This document shows positions 16,404-23,116 of a DNA stretch of 64,000 bases, in pieces (the first letter of the stretch is position 1; each line of letters starts with the position of its first letter). The stretch spans positions 116,819 through 180,818 of the forward strand of contig NZ_JAMXMB010000003.1 in the NCBI RefSeq assembly GCF_024055635.1, in the 5' to 3' direction. The position numbers and the translations under genes were made by a program. This DNA comes from Microbacterium yannicii. GTDB taxonomy: Bacteria; Actinomycetota; Actinomycetes; Actinomycetales; Microbacteriaceae. Below the pieces are notes generated by a model. The model ran no database searches. It had not been told where the DNA came from and saw only the letters and a list, made by a program, of their open reading frames with translations.

Positions 16404-17747
16404 ATGAGCAACGACGACCTCAGTGCCGGCTCCGTCGGCACCGTCATCCGTCCGGGCGACTCCGAATGGGAGTCAGCCCGTCGTTTCCACTCCGGCATCG
16501 GCGAGCCCGCTGCCGTGATCCGCGCTGCCAGCGTCGACGATGTGCGCGGCGCCGTCCGCTACGCCTCCGCCGAACGCCTCGAGATCATGATCCGGGGCGG
16601 CGGCCACAGCGCCTGGGGCGGGGTGCCTGGCGGCCTCACCCTCGACATCTCGGCGCTCGACACCGTCGACGTCGAAGGAACACGCGTGCGCGTCGGCGGC
16701 GGTGCCCTCTGGGGCGGCGTCGCCCACGCCCTCGCCGAACGCGGCTTGGGGCTCAGCTCCGGCGACACGGCATCCGTCGGCGTCGGCGGTCTCACCCTCG
16801 GCGGCGGCATCGGCTGGATGGTGCGGGCGTGGGGACTGGCCGCCGACCAGCTGGTGGGCGCGCAGCTGGTCACCGCGCGGGGCGATGTCGTGGAGGTGAC
16901 CGAGACGTCGCACCCAGAGCTGCTGTGGGCTCTGCGCGGGGGTGGCGGCAACTTCGGCGTCGTGACGCGGTTCGACTTCCAGGCGCACCGGCTCGACGGC
17001 GTCGTCCACGCCGTCTACGGGCTCGAGGGCGATGCACGCCCCGTGCTGCGCGTGCTGCGCGACGTCATGGCCGACGCGCCCCGCGACCTCACGGTCACGT
17101 ACATGGACGTGCCTGCGATGGATCCGAATGCGCCGGCGGGCGCCTCGATCACCGCCGTCTGGGCCGGCACCGACGAGGACGCCGCACGCCGAGCACTGGC
17201 GCCGCTCGCCGATGCCCCCGGCGTCACGGAGCGGGACTTCGGCGTGCTGGACTACCCCGACGTCTTGATGGAGGCCCCCGAGTTCGACCCCGAGCGGCCG
17301 ATGCCCGGCTTCGTCGGCGGCAACACGCTGCTGGGTGTGCTCGACGACGAGGCGATCGATCGCCTCGTCGCGTTCCGGGAGCAGCATCCGGCCTCGGTCG
17401 TGATGCTGCGGTCTCTCGGCGGCGCCTACGCCGATGTGGCCCAGGACGACACCGCCTTCCCCGCGCGCGACGCGACGTGGTTCGCGATGGCGGGGGCCTT
17501 CGACATCCCGGGGATGCTCGACGACGCGGGGCGCGCGGCGGCCAACGCCGCGTGGGACGCCATCGAGGCCAAGGGGTCGGGCGTCTACGGCAACTTCACC
17601 GTGTCGACCGACGAGGCGATCGCCCAGCGCATGTACCCGCCGGCGACGATGGCCCGTCTCGCCGCCATCAAGCACACGTGGGATCCGGGCAACGTGTTCT
17701 GCCGCAACCACAACGTGAAGCCCGTGGCGGACGGCGACGCCGGCTGA
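16404..17747 (+). CDS. FAD-binding oxidoreductase, BBE-like (VAO/PCMH family)
   Basis: 447 residues. PCMH-type FAD domain at the N-terminus with RGGGHSAWGG (His68 is the expected 8-alpha histidyl-FAD attachment site) and VGVGGLTLGGGIGW; the C-terminus NHNVKP matches the berberine-bridge-enzyme-like domain (NVF..N.NI.P). The second covalent attachment seen in many BBE enzymes needs a Cys in the segment before VGVGG; here it reads SGDTASVGVGG, so attachment is probably single. Substrate unknown (sugars, lactones or secondary metabolites are typical). Start ATG 16404 has TAGCGT ending 7 bases upstream; an upstream in-frame ATG (16374) would include this promoter. Confidence 0.9.
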   Translation: MSNDDLSAGSVGTVIRPGDSEWESARRFHSGIGEPAAVIRAASVDDVRGAVRYASAERLEIMIRGGGHSAWGGVPGGLTLDISALDTVDVEGTRVRVGGGALWGGVAHALAERGLGLSSGDTASVGVGGLTLGGGIGWMVRAWGLAADQLVGAQLVTARGDVVEVTETSHPELLWALRGGGGNFGVVTRFDFQAHRLDGVVHAVYGLEGDARPVLRVLRDVMADAPRDLTVTYMDVPAMDPNAPAGASITAVWAGTDEDAARRALAPLADAPGVTERDFGVLDYPDVLMEAPEFDPERPMPGFVGGNTLLGVLDDEAIDRLVAFREQHPASVVMLRSLGGAYADVAQDDTAFPARDATWFAMAGAFDIPGMLDDAGRAAANAAWDAIEAKGSGVYGNFTVSTDEAIAQRMYPPATMARLAAIKHTWDPGNVFCRNHNVKPVADGDAG

Positions 17748-17772
17748 CGCGCGGAGCCGGCGCAGGCACGAG

Positions 17773-17804
17773 GAGGGCGGATCCCCTGATGGAGATCCGC
17801 CCTC
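17773..17804. terminator. Bidirectional terminator hairpin
   Basis: A perfect 11-bp stem, GAGGGCGGATC (17773-17783) with GATCCGCCCTC (17794-17804), and a 10-nt loop, between two convergent genes (FAD oxidase and 6-phosphogluconate dehydrogenase). No long T-tract, as often seen in high-GC actinobacteria. Confidence 0.75.
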
Positions 17805-17841
17805 GTCGTATGCGGGAGCGCGTCGGTTCGACGCGCTCGTG

Positions 17842-19449
17842 TCAGTGGGTGTCTTCGGCCTCGATCTCGGTGCGGTCGCCCGACCACAGCGTGTGGAAGG
17901 TTCCTTCCTTGTCGATGCGCTTGTAGGTGTGCGCACCGAAGAAGTCGCGCTGTCCCTGGATGAGCGCGGCCGGCAGTCGCTCCGCCCGCAGGCCGTCATA
18001 GTACGACAGCGACGACGAGAAGGCGGGTGCGGGGATGCCGGCGCCCGCCGCCGTGGACACGATCCGGCGCCATGCGCCCTGTGCGCGGCCGAGCGCCTCG
18101 ACGAAGTACGGCGCGGTGAGCAGCACGGCCAGGTCGGGCGTCTCGTCGTAGGCATCGGCGATGCGGTTCAGGAACTGGGCGCGGATGATGCAGCCGGCGC
18201 GCCAGATCTTCGAGACCGCGCCGAGGTCGATCGTCCAGTCGTACTCGGCGGCGCCGGCGCGGATCTCGTCGAAGCCCTGCGAATAGGCGACGATCTTCGA
18301 CGCGTACAGCGCGAGGCGCACGTCCTCGATGAACGCCTCGGCGTCCTCGACCTCGAGGTCCTCCTCGGCACCGGGCAGCTCGCGCGAGACCTCGCGCTGC
18401 TCGGGGTGCGACGACAGCGACCGGGCGAACGTGGCCTCGGCGATGCCCGACACCGGCACGCCGAGTGACAGCGCGGTCTGCACGGTCCAGGCGCCGGTGC
18501 CCTTCGCGCCGGCCTGGTCGAGGATGACGTCGACGAGCGGCTTGCCGGTCTCGGCATCCACCTGGCGCAGCACCTCGGCGGTGATCTCGATGAGGTACGA
18601 CTCCAGCTCGCCGCGGTTCCACTCGGCGAAGACGTCGGCGATCTCGGCCGGCGTCTTGCCGGTGCCGCGGCGGATGAGGTCGTACGCCTCGGCGATGAGC
18701 TGCATGTCGGCGTACTCGATGCCGTTGTGCACCATCTTCACGAAGTGGCCGGCGCCGTCGTGGCCGATGTGCGTCACGCAGGGCTCGCCCTCGGCGACCG
18801 CTGCGATGGACTTCAGGATCGGGCCGAGGGTCACCCACGACTCGTCCGAGCCGCCGGGCATGATCGACGGACCGTTCAGGGCGCCCTCCTCGCCGCCGGA
18901 GATCCCGGCGCCGACGAAGTTGATGCCCGTCTCGCGCACCGCCTTCTCGCGGCGGATCGTGTCGGTGAACAGCGCGTTGCCGCCGTCGACGATGATGTCG
19001 CCGGGCTCGAACACCTCGACCAGCGCGTCGATGACGGCGTCGGTGGGGCGTCCGGCCTTGACCATGATGATCGCGGCGCGCGGCTTCTGCAGCGACGCGG
19101 CGAACTCCTCGTACGAGAACGCGGGCACGAAGCCGGCCTCGGGGTGGGCGGCGAGCAGCTCGTCGGTCTTGGACCGGCTGCGGTTGTGCACTGCGACGGT
19201 GTTGCCCTCGCGGCTGGCGAGGTTGCGGGCCAGGTTCGAGCCCATCACGGCGAGACCCACGACGCCGATGTTCGCCGTCGCCACGCGATCGGCGTCGGGT
19301 CCCTCCGGCTCGGGCGTGGGGCGGGCCACATCCTCGGGCGCCGGCGCCGCCTCGTGCGCGGTCGTCGCCTCGTCAGGAGCCTGGTCCTGATCCGTCGAGA
19401 TGCTGGTCCCGGCCTGGTTGCCGCTCGCTGAAGGGTCGTTCGAAGACAC
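17842..19449 (-). CDS. gnd: NADP-dependent 6-phosphogluconate dehydrogenase, decarboxylating
   Basis: 535 residues. Catalyses 6-phosphogluconate to ribulose-5-phosphate + CO2 in the pentose phosphate pathway. The Rossmann domain starts at about residue 61 (IGVVGLAVMGSNLARN), with the substrate/catalytic region VGAGISGGEEGALNGPSIMPGG and GAGHFVKMVHNGIEY, and a C-terminal all-helical domain. The first ~58 residues are an acidic, Ala/Pro/Glu-rich extension not found in standard ~470-485-residue enzymes; yet the GTG start at 19449 has a good AGGAG 6 bases upstream, so the extension looks real. The divergent neighbour is gluconokinase, which supplies the substrate. Confidence 0.96.
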   Translation of the reverse strand: MSSNDPSASGNQAGTSISTDQDQAPDEATTAHEAAPAPEDVARPTPEPEGPDADRVATANIGVVGLAVMGSNLARNLASREGNTVAVHNRSRSKTDELLAAHPEAGFVPAFSYEEFAASLQKPRAAIIMVKAGRPTDAVIDALVEVFEPGDIIVDGGNALFTDTIRREKAVRETGINFVGAGISGGEEGALNGPSIMPGGSDESWVTLGPILKSIAAVAEGEPCVTHIGHDGAGHFVKMVHNGIEYADMQLIAEAYDLIRRGTGKTPAEIADVFAEWNRGELESYLIEITAEVLRQVDAETGKPLVDVILDQAGAKGTGAWTVQTALSLGVPVSGIAEATFARSLSSHPEQREVSRELPGAEEDLEVEDAEAFIEDVRLALYASKIVAYSQGFDEIRAGAAEYDWTIDLGAVSKIWRAGCIIRAQFLNRIADAYDETPDLAVLLTAPYFVEALGRAQGAWRRIVSTAAGAGIPAPAFSSSLSYYDGLRAERLPAALIQGQRDFFGAHTYKRIDKEGTFHTLWSGDRTEIEAEDTH

Positions 19450-19584
19450 ACGCGCTCCTGAGGTTAAGTCGTCTCTTTCAGCCTAGAGTCTGGCGCGTCC
19501 GTGTTACACCGCAGCGGCGGGACGCTCACAGCCGCCCCCGGCCGGGTGTGACCCCGCCGGGGACGTTGGGCTACCGTGGCCGAC

Positions 19585-20163
19585 GTGACCGAGCCCTCTC
19601 TCCCGGCGCACTCCGTGCCCACACCCGCGGTCCGGACGACCGGCGAGTCGCGTCCGAATCCGATGGCGCGCGTCGTCGTGATGGGGCCGAGCGGTTCCGG
19701 CAAATCCGTCGTGGGCCTGGCGCTGGCTGAGCGTCTCGGCCTGCCGTTCGTCGATGCCGACGACCTGCATCCCGCCGCCAACGTCGCCAAGATGGTCGCG
19801 GGCATCCCGCTGGACGACGAAGATCGGATGCCGTGGCTCGATGTCGTCGCGACGACGCTGCACGATGCGCCCGGGGGAGCGGTGATGGCCTGCTCGGCCC
19901 TGGCGCGGCGCTATCGCGAGCGGATCCGCGCGGGGGCTCCGGGCGTCGTCTTCGTCGAGCTGCGTGTGCCACGGGAGGAACTGGCGCGTCGCATGGGCAC
20001 GCGCGAGCACTTCATGCCGTCGTCGCTGCTGGCTTCGCAGCTGCGCACGCTGGAGCATCTCGAACCCGACGAGCCGGGCGTGGTCGTCGCGGGCGATCCG
20101 CCGCTGGCTGACGTCGTCGATGCGGCGCTCGCCGCGCTCGAGCGGTATCAGTCCTTGCGGTAG
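19585..20163 (+). CDS. gntK: Gluconokinase (AAA-like P-loop family)
   Basis: Phosphorylates gluconate to 6-phosphogluconate, the substrate of the divergent gnd. P-loop GPSGSGKS, then DADDLHPAANVAKM and DEDRMPWL, which are diagnostic of this small gluconokinase family, and ALARRYRERIR. I chose GTG 19585 (192 residues) because TACCGT ends 7 bases upstream, the leaderless pattern repeated in this window. GTG 19576 would add three residues; ATG 19663 would give a bare 166-residue kinase domain but has no promoter or ribosome site nearby. The last 16 bases overlap a small gene on the other strand. Confidence 0.93.
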   Translation: MTEPSLPAHSVPTPAVRTTGESRPNPMARVVVMGPSGSGKSVVGLALAERLGLPFVDADDLHPAANVAKMVAGIPLDDEDRMPWLDVVATTLHDAPGGAVMACSALARRYRERIRAGAPGVVFVELRVPREELARRMGTREHFMPSSLLASQLRTLEHLEPDEPGVVVAGDPPLADVVDAALAALERYQSLR

Positions 20164-20270
20164 CCCTGGCGCCCGAGGCTCCAGAACGCCAGCGCGGTCC
20201 CGAGGGCACCGACAGCGGCCATGGCGCCGATGAGCCAGAGAAGAGCGTGGCTCCAGAAGCCGTAGTCCAT
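20148..20270 (-). CDS. Small single-pass membrane protein (40 residues)
   Basis: An ATG at 20270 is preceded by GGAGGA 5 bases upstream, the strongest ribosome site nearby. The product starts MDYGFWSHALLWLIG, has one hydrophobic helix of about 22 residues (8-30) and ends in a basic tail GRQGYRKD. I do not recognise a named family. Its stop lies inside the gluconokinase 3' end. The good ribosome site, compact hydrophobic helix and charged tail support a real small protein; function unknown. Confidence 0.6.
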   Translation of the reverse strand: MDYGFWSHALLWLIGAMAAVGALGTALAFWSLGRQGYRKD

Positions 20271-20328
20271 GGGGTCCTCCGTAGGGAGCGGGAAGCAGGT
20301 GCGTTCCTCATCGTAGCGGGGGCGCTGG

Positions 20329-20551
20329 TAGACTCGACTCGAACTTCGGCGAGGGATGCCTCGCGCCCGTCGATTCCGGCGGGCTGCGGCATCCGTGATC
20401 GACGCGGTGAAGGCGGCCCAACGGCTTTCCTCACGCGTGCGCGTTCGAGTCGAAGACACCCCGAATACCCGGGCCCGCCACCGCGCAGGCCGAGTCAGAA
20501 CGGCCACGCGCCGCAGCTTACCGGGCCATTGCGCCCACAAGGAGAACCCCA
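20329..20551 (+). promoter_or_regulatory. Promoter and long leader of rplY
   Basis: TAGACT (20329-20334) is a plausible -10; transcription from about 20341 would give a leader of about 210 nt before the L25 start. The leader begins with the hairpin GCGAGG-GATG-CCTCGC (20349-20364) and contains no ORF that looks coding. A long leader before a ribosomal protein gene may be a site of autoregulation; this is inference. Confidence 0.4.
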
Positions 20552-21187
20552 ATGTCGTCCGAGCCCGATACCAAGGTCCAGGCCGAGTTCCGCGAGAGCT
20601 TCGGCAAGGGCTTCGCCCGCCGTCTCCGCGCCGCCGGCAAGATCCCCGCCGTCATCTACGGTCACGGCACCGACCCCGTGCATGTCGCGCTGCCCGGCCA
20701 CCAGGTCTCGCTGCTGATCCGCCGCGCCAACGCGGTGCTCGAGCTCGACCTCGACGGCAAGTCGCAGCTCACCCTCGTCAAGGATGTGCAGAAGGACCCG
20801 GTGCACCAGGTCATCGAGCACATCGACCTGCTCGTCGTGAAGAAGGGCGAGAAGGTCGAGATCGAGGTGCCGATCCAGGTCGTCGGCGAGTCCGCCCCCG
20901 GCACCATCGCGAACCTCGAGAACACGACGGTCACCATCCAGGCCGAGGCCACGCACATCCCCGAGCACGTCGAGCTCGACGTCGAGGGCCTCGAGGACGG
21001 CACGCACATCACGGCCGCCGATCTGAAGCTGCCGAAGGGCTCGGTGCTGATGGCCGACCCCGAGCTGCTCATCGTCGCCATCTCGGTGCCGTCGGCGACG
21101 CTGGCCGCCGAGGACGAGATCGCCGAGGCCGACGCCGAGACCGCTGCCGAGCAGGCCGAGGCGTCCGAAGAGTCCGCCGGCGAGTAA
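20552..21187 (+). CDS. rplY: 50S ribosomal protein L25/general stress protein Ctc
   Basis: 211 residues, the long (Ctc/TL5) form: the N-terminal 5S-rRNA-binding L25 domain (VQAEFRESFGKGFARRLRAAG, PAVIYGHG, HQVIEHIDLLVV) and a C-terminal beta domain (VPIQVVGESAPG), then an acidic Ala/Glu tail. It binds 5S rRNA in the large subunit. AAGGAG lies 7 bases before the ATG. Next to pth and in the glmU/prs/pth neighbourhood, as in other actinobacteria. Confidence 0.95.
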   Translation: MSSEPDTKVQAEFRESFGKGFARRLRAAGKIPAVIYGHGTDPVHVALPGHQVSLLIRRANAVLELDLDGKSQLTLVKDVQKDPVHQVIEHIDLLVVKKGEKVEIEVPIQVVGESAPGTIANLENTTVTIQAEATHIPEHVELDVEGLEDGTHITAADLKLPKGSVLMADPELLIVAISVPSATLAAEDEIAEADAETAAEQAEASEESAGE

Positions 21188-21201
21188 TCGCCTTCAGGAA
21201 G

Positions 21202-21240
21202 GCGAGGGGGTGCGGATGCCGCGCCCCCTCGCTTCTTTTC
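21202..21240 (+). terminator. Rho-independent terminator after rplY
   Basis: Perfect 9-bp stem GCGAGGGGG (21202-21210) with CCCCCTCGC (21224-21232), a 13-nt loop and a following TTCTTTTC. It starts 14 bases after the rplY stop. This is the clearest intrinsic terminator in the window. Confidence 0.85.
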
Positions 21241-21360
21241 GTCGGGCGCCTCCCCGCTCGGCCTCTTCGGTCGACTTGCCGTATATGTACGCGACACCCC
21301 TGGTGTGTCGTACACATAGGGCAAGTCAACGGGATTTCGTCGGGCGCCTCGCCGCTCGGG
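21238..21360. repeat. Composite intergenic repeat: 24-nt direct repeats flanking a 61-nt inverted repeat
   Basis: TTCGTCGGGCGCCTC(C/G)CCGCTCGG occurs at 21238-21261 and 21336-21359 with one mismatch. Between them, 21270-21300 and 21301-21330 form a long imperfect palindrome (GTCGACTTGCC... against ...GGGCAAGTCAAC; inner arms CGACAC/GTGTCG). The whole unit fills the rplY-pth gap. It has the shape of a small non-autonomous mobile element or its remnant. Confidence 0.65.
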
Positions 21361-21373
21361 CAGGATGGATGAC

Positions 21374-21958
21374 ATGGCAGAGACGTGGCTGGTCGTCGGG
21401 CTGGGAAACCCCGGTCCGCGCTATGAGCTCACGCGGCACAACGTCGGGCAGCTCGTCGTCGACGAGCTCGCCGGACGGCGGGGCGAGTCCTTCAAGGCGC
21501 ACAAGGCGAACGCGCGCGTCGTCGAGACGTGGCTGCGCCCGGGCGGTCCGAAGCTCATCCTCGCCAAGCCGAACACGTTCATGAACGTGTCAGGCGGCCC
21601 CGTCGCCGGGCTCGTGAAGTTCTACGGCATCGAGCCTGACCATGTCGTCGTCGTGCACGACGAGCTCGACATCCCGTTCGACACGATCAAGCTCAAGACC
21701 GGCGGTGGCCACGGCGGCCACAACGGCGTGCGCGACGTCGCCAAGGCGCTCGACCCCGGGAAGTTCGCGCGCGTCCGGGTCGGCATCGGCCGTCCCGCGG
21801 GACGCCAGGACCCGGCCGACTGGGTGCTCGACCCGTTCGGCGCCACCGAGCGCAAGAACCTCCCGATCCTCGTCGGCGATGCCGCCGACGCGGTCGAGCA
21901 GCTGGTGGCCGAGGGCCTGCTCGCCGCACAGCAGAAGCACCACGCCCCGCGCGTCTGA
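21374..21958 (+). CDS. pth: Peptidyl-tRNA hydrolase
   Basis: 194 residues; recycles peptidyl-tRNA released from stalled ribosomes. Family marks: VVGLGNPGPRYELTRHNVG with the catalytic His of TRHN, KPNTFMNVSGG, VVHDELDIPFDTIKLK (catalytic Asp) and GGGHGGHNGVRD. I chose ATG 21374, with CAGGAT ending 7 bases upstream (leaderless pattern); ATG 21365 would add MDD. Follows rplY as in other actinobacteria. Confidence 0.96.
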   Translation: MAETWLVVGLGNPGPRYELTRHNVGQLVVDELAGRRGESFKAHKANARVVETWLRPGGPKLILAKPNTFMNVSGGPVAGLVKFYGIEPDHVVVVHDELDIPFDTIKLKTGGGHGGHNGVRDVAKALDPGKFARVRVGIGRPAGRQDPADWVLDPFGATERKNLPILVGDAADAVEQLVAEGLLAAQQKHHAPRV

Positions 21959-21972
21959 GGCGTGGGCCGGGG

Positions 21973-22205
21973 GTCGGCACTTCCTCAACTGAGGAAGCGT
22001 GCCGAGATGCGGAACGATGAGCCGCGTGGATCCCTCGTTTCGGCTCTCGTCCTCAAATGAGGCGCAGACGCAGGGATGATAGGCGAGCGGGGTGAGCGCC
22101 GTCGGCGCCTCGTCCTCAATTGAGGAAGCATGCGGAGATGCGGGACGGTGCGCGGCGTCGCTCCTCATTTCGGCTCTCGTCCTCAGCTGAGGACCACGCA
22201 TGGGA
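21973..22205. repeat. Two ~100-nt direct repeats carrying four CCTCANNTGAGG palindromes
   Basis: The segments 21973-22077 and 22101-22205 are imperfect copies, 128 bases apart. Each begins and ends near a palindrome: CCTCAACTGAGG (21983-21994), CCTCAAATGAGG (22051-22062), CCTCAATTGAGG (22114-22125), CCTCAGCTGAGG (22181-22192). The arms are invariant and the central two bases differ each time. The first palindrome extends to a 14-bp stem (TCGGCAC...GTGCCGA, 21974-22005, with a 2-nt bulge). This fills the convergent gap after pth; no coding signal is seen. Confidence 0.7.
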
Positions 22206-22238
22206 CAGACGGATGCCGCGCGCCGACGTGCCTGCGGA

Positions 22239-22904
22239 TCAGCCGCCGATGCCGGTGCCGGCGGAGAGCCCGGCGGTGAGGAAGCCCTGCACGACGGCGC
22301 CGAAGGCGATCGGCCCCAGGGCGGCGACGATCACGGCGGCGATGCCGGCGCCACGGCCGCGGGCGGTGACGATCGCGACGATGCCCTGTACGAGAGCCCA
22401 GAGGCCGAGCACCGTGCCGACCCAGAAGGCGACCTCGCCGAGCAGCACCCAGTCACGCACGGGCGACAGGACCGACCAGTCGAAGTCGGCATCGAACGCG
22501 CGAGCGGAGATCTCTCGACCGGCACCGAGGCCGATGCGGAAGCTCGCGATCGCGCCGACGATACCGGCGCCGACGGTTGCGACGAGCGCCAGCGCCAGGG
22601 CGACGACACCGAGAACGCCGCTGCGCCGGGCGGGTATGCCCGTGCCGTACTGGCCGGATGCCGCGACCGGCGAGACCGCATACCCCGCGGGCGGTGCGTA
22701 GCCCGGCGCCGGGGCGTAGGCGCCGGCAGGCGGCGCGGCCCATCCGGCCGGGACCCCGCGCGGCACGCCGTGGCCGGCGGCGCCGGGCGGCTGACCGGCA
22801 CCCGAGCCTGCGGGCGGCCCGAACGGCGGGGACGCGGGGGGAGCCCACGCGCCGGGCGGAACGGGCGGGTTCTGGGGCGCGTCGGGAGCGGAGGGCTGAC
22901 TCAC
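22239..22904 (-). CDS. DUF4190-like membrane protein with proline-rich N-terminus
   Basis: 221 residues. The first ~95 residues are Pro/Gly/Ala-rich and disordered (PPGAWAPPASPPFGPPAG type), followed by about four hydrophobic segments (VLGVVALALALVATVGAG, VAFWVGTVLGLWALVQGIVAIV, IAAVIVAALGPIAFGAVV). Such Pro-rich plus small membrane-domain proteins are common in actinobacteria and have no known function. GTG start with TAGGAT ending 6 bases upstream on the minus strand, so probably leaderless. Convergent with pth and divergent from mfd. Confidence 0.75.
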   Translation of the reverse strand: MSQPSAPDAPQNPPVPPGAWAPPASPPFGPPAGSGAGQPPGAAGHGVPRGVPAGWAAPPAGAYAPAPGYAPPAGYAVSPVAASGQYGTGIPARRSGVLGVVALALALVATVGAGIVGAIASFRIGLGAGREISARAFDADFDWSVLSPVRDWVLLGEVAFWVGTVLGLWALVQGIVAIVTARGRGAGIAAVIVAALGPIAFGAVVQGFLTAGLSAGTGIGG

Positions 22905-22978
22905 AGGCTCATCCTAGGAGGGCCGCACGACGCCTCGTCGGCGATGGTGCGTCGTTTCGGCGTCGCCGCGACCGAGCA

Positions 22979-23098
22979 GCGGCGGAGCTCCGGGTCGGTG
23001 CCGCGGCGGAGCTCGCTGTCGGTCCCGCGGCGGAGCTCGCTGTCGGTCCCGCGGCGAAGCTCGCTGTCCGTGCAGCGGCGGAGCTCGGTGTCGGACCT
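22979..23098. repeat. Five 24-bp tandem repeats upstream of mfd
   Basis: Units beginning GCGGCGGAGCTC start at 22979, 23003, 23027, 23051 and 23075, exactly 24 bases apart. The middle units are nearly identical (GCGGCGGAGCTCGCTGTCGG then TCCC), the outer ones diverged. They lie between the divergent DUF4190-like gene and mfd and end 18 bases before the mfd start. Array length is a multiple of three, but no gene here looks coding. Confidence 0.85.
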
Positions 23099-23116
23099 GC
23101 GCCGTAGACTCGTGCG

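Noticed and set aside
21188..22238. Transposase or integrase gene associated with the repeats
   Set aside because: I searched this stretch for coding frames with transposase motifs and found only pth; the repeats are non-coding.
22979..23098. Possible CRISPR array
   Set aside because: The 24-bp units are directly adjacent, with no spacers, and no cas genes are present.
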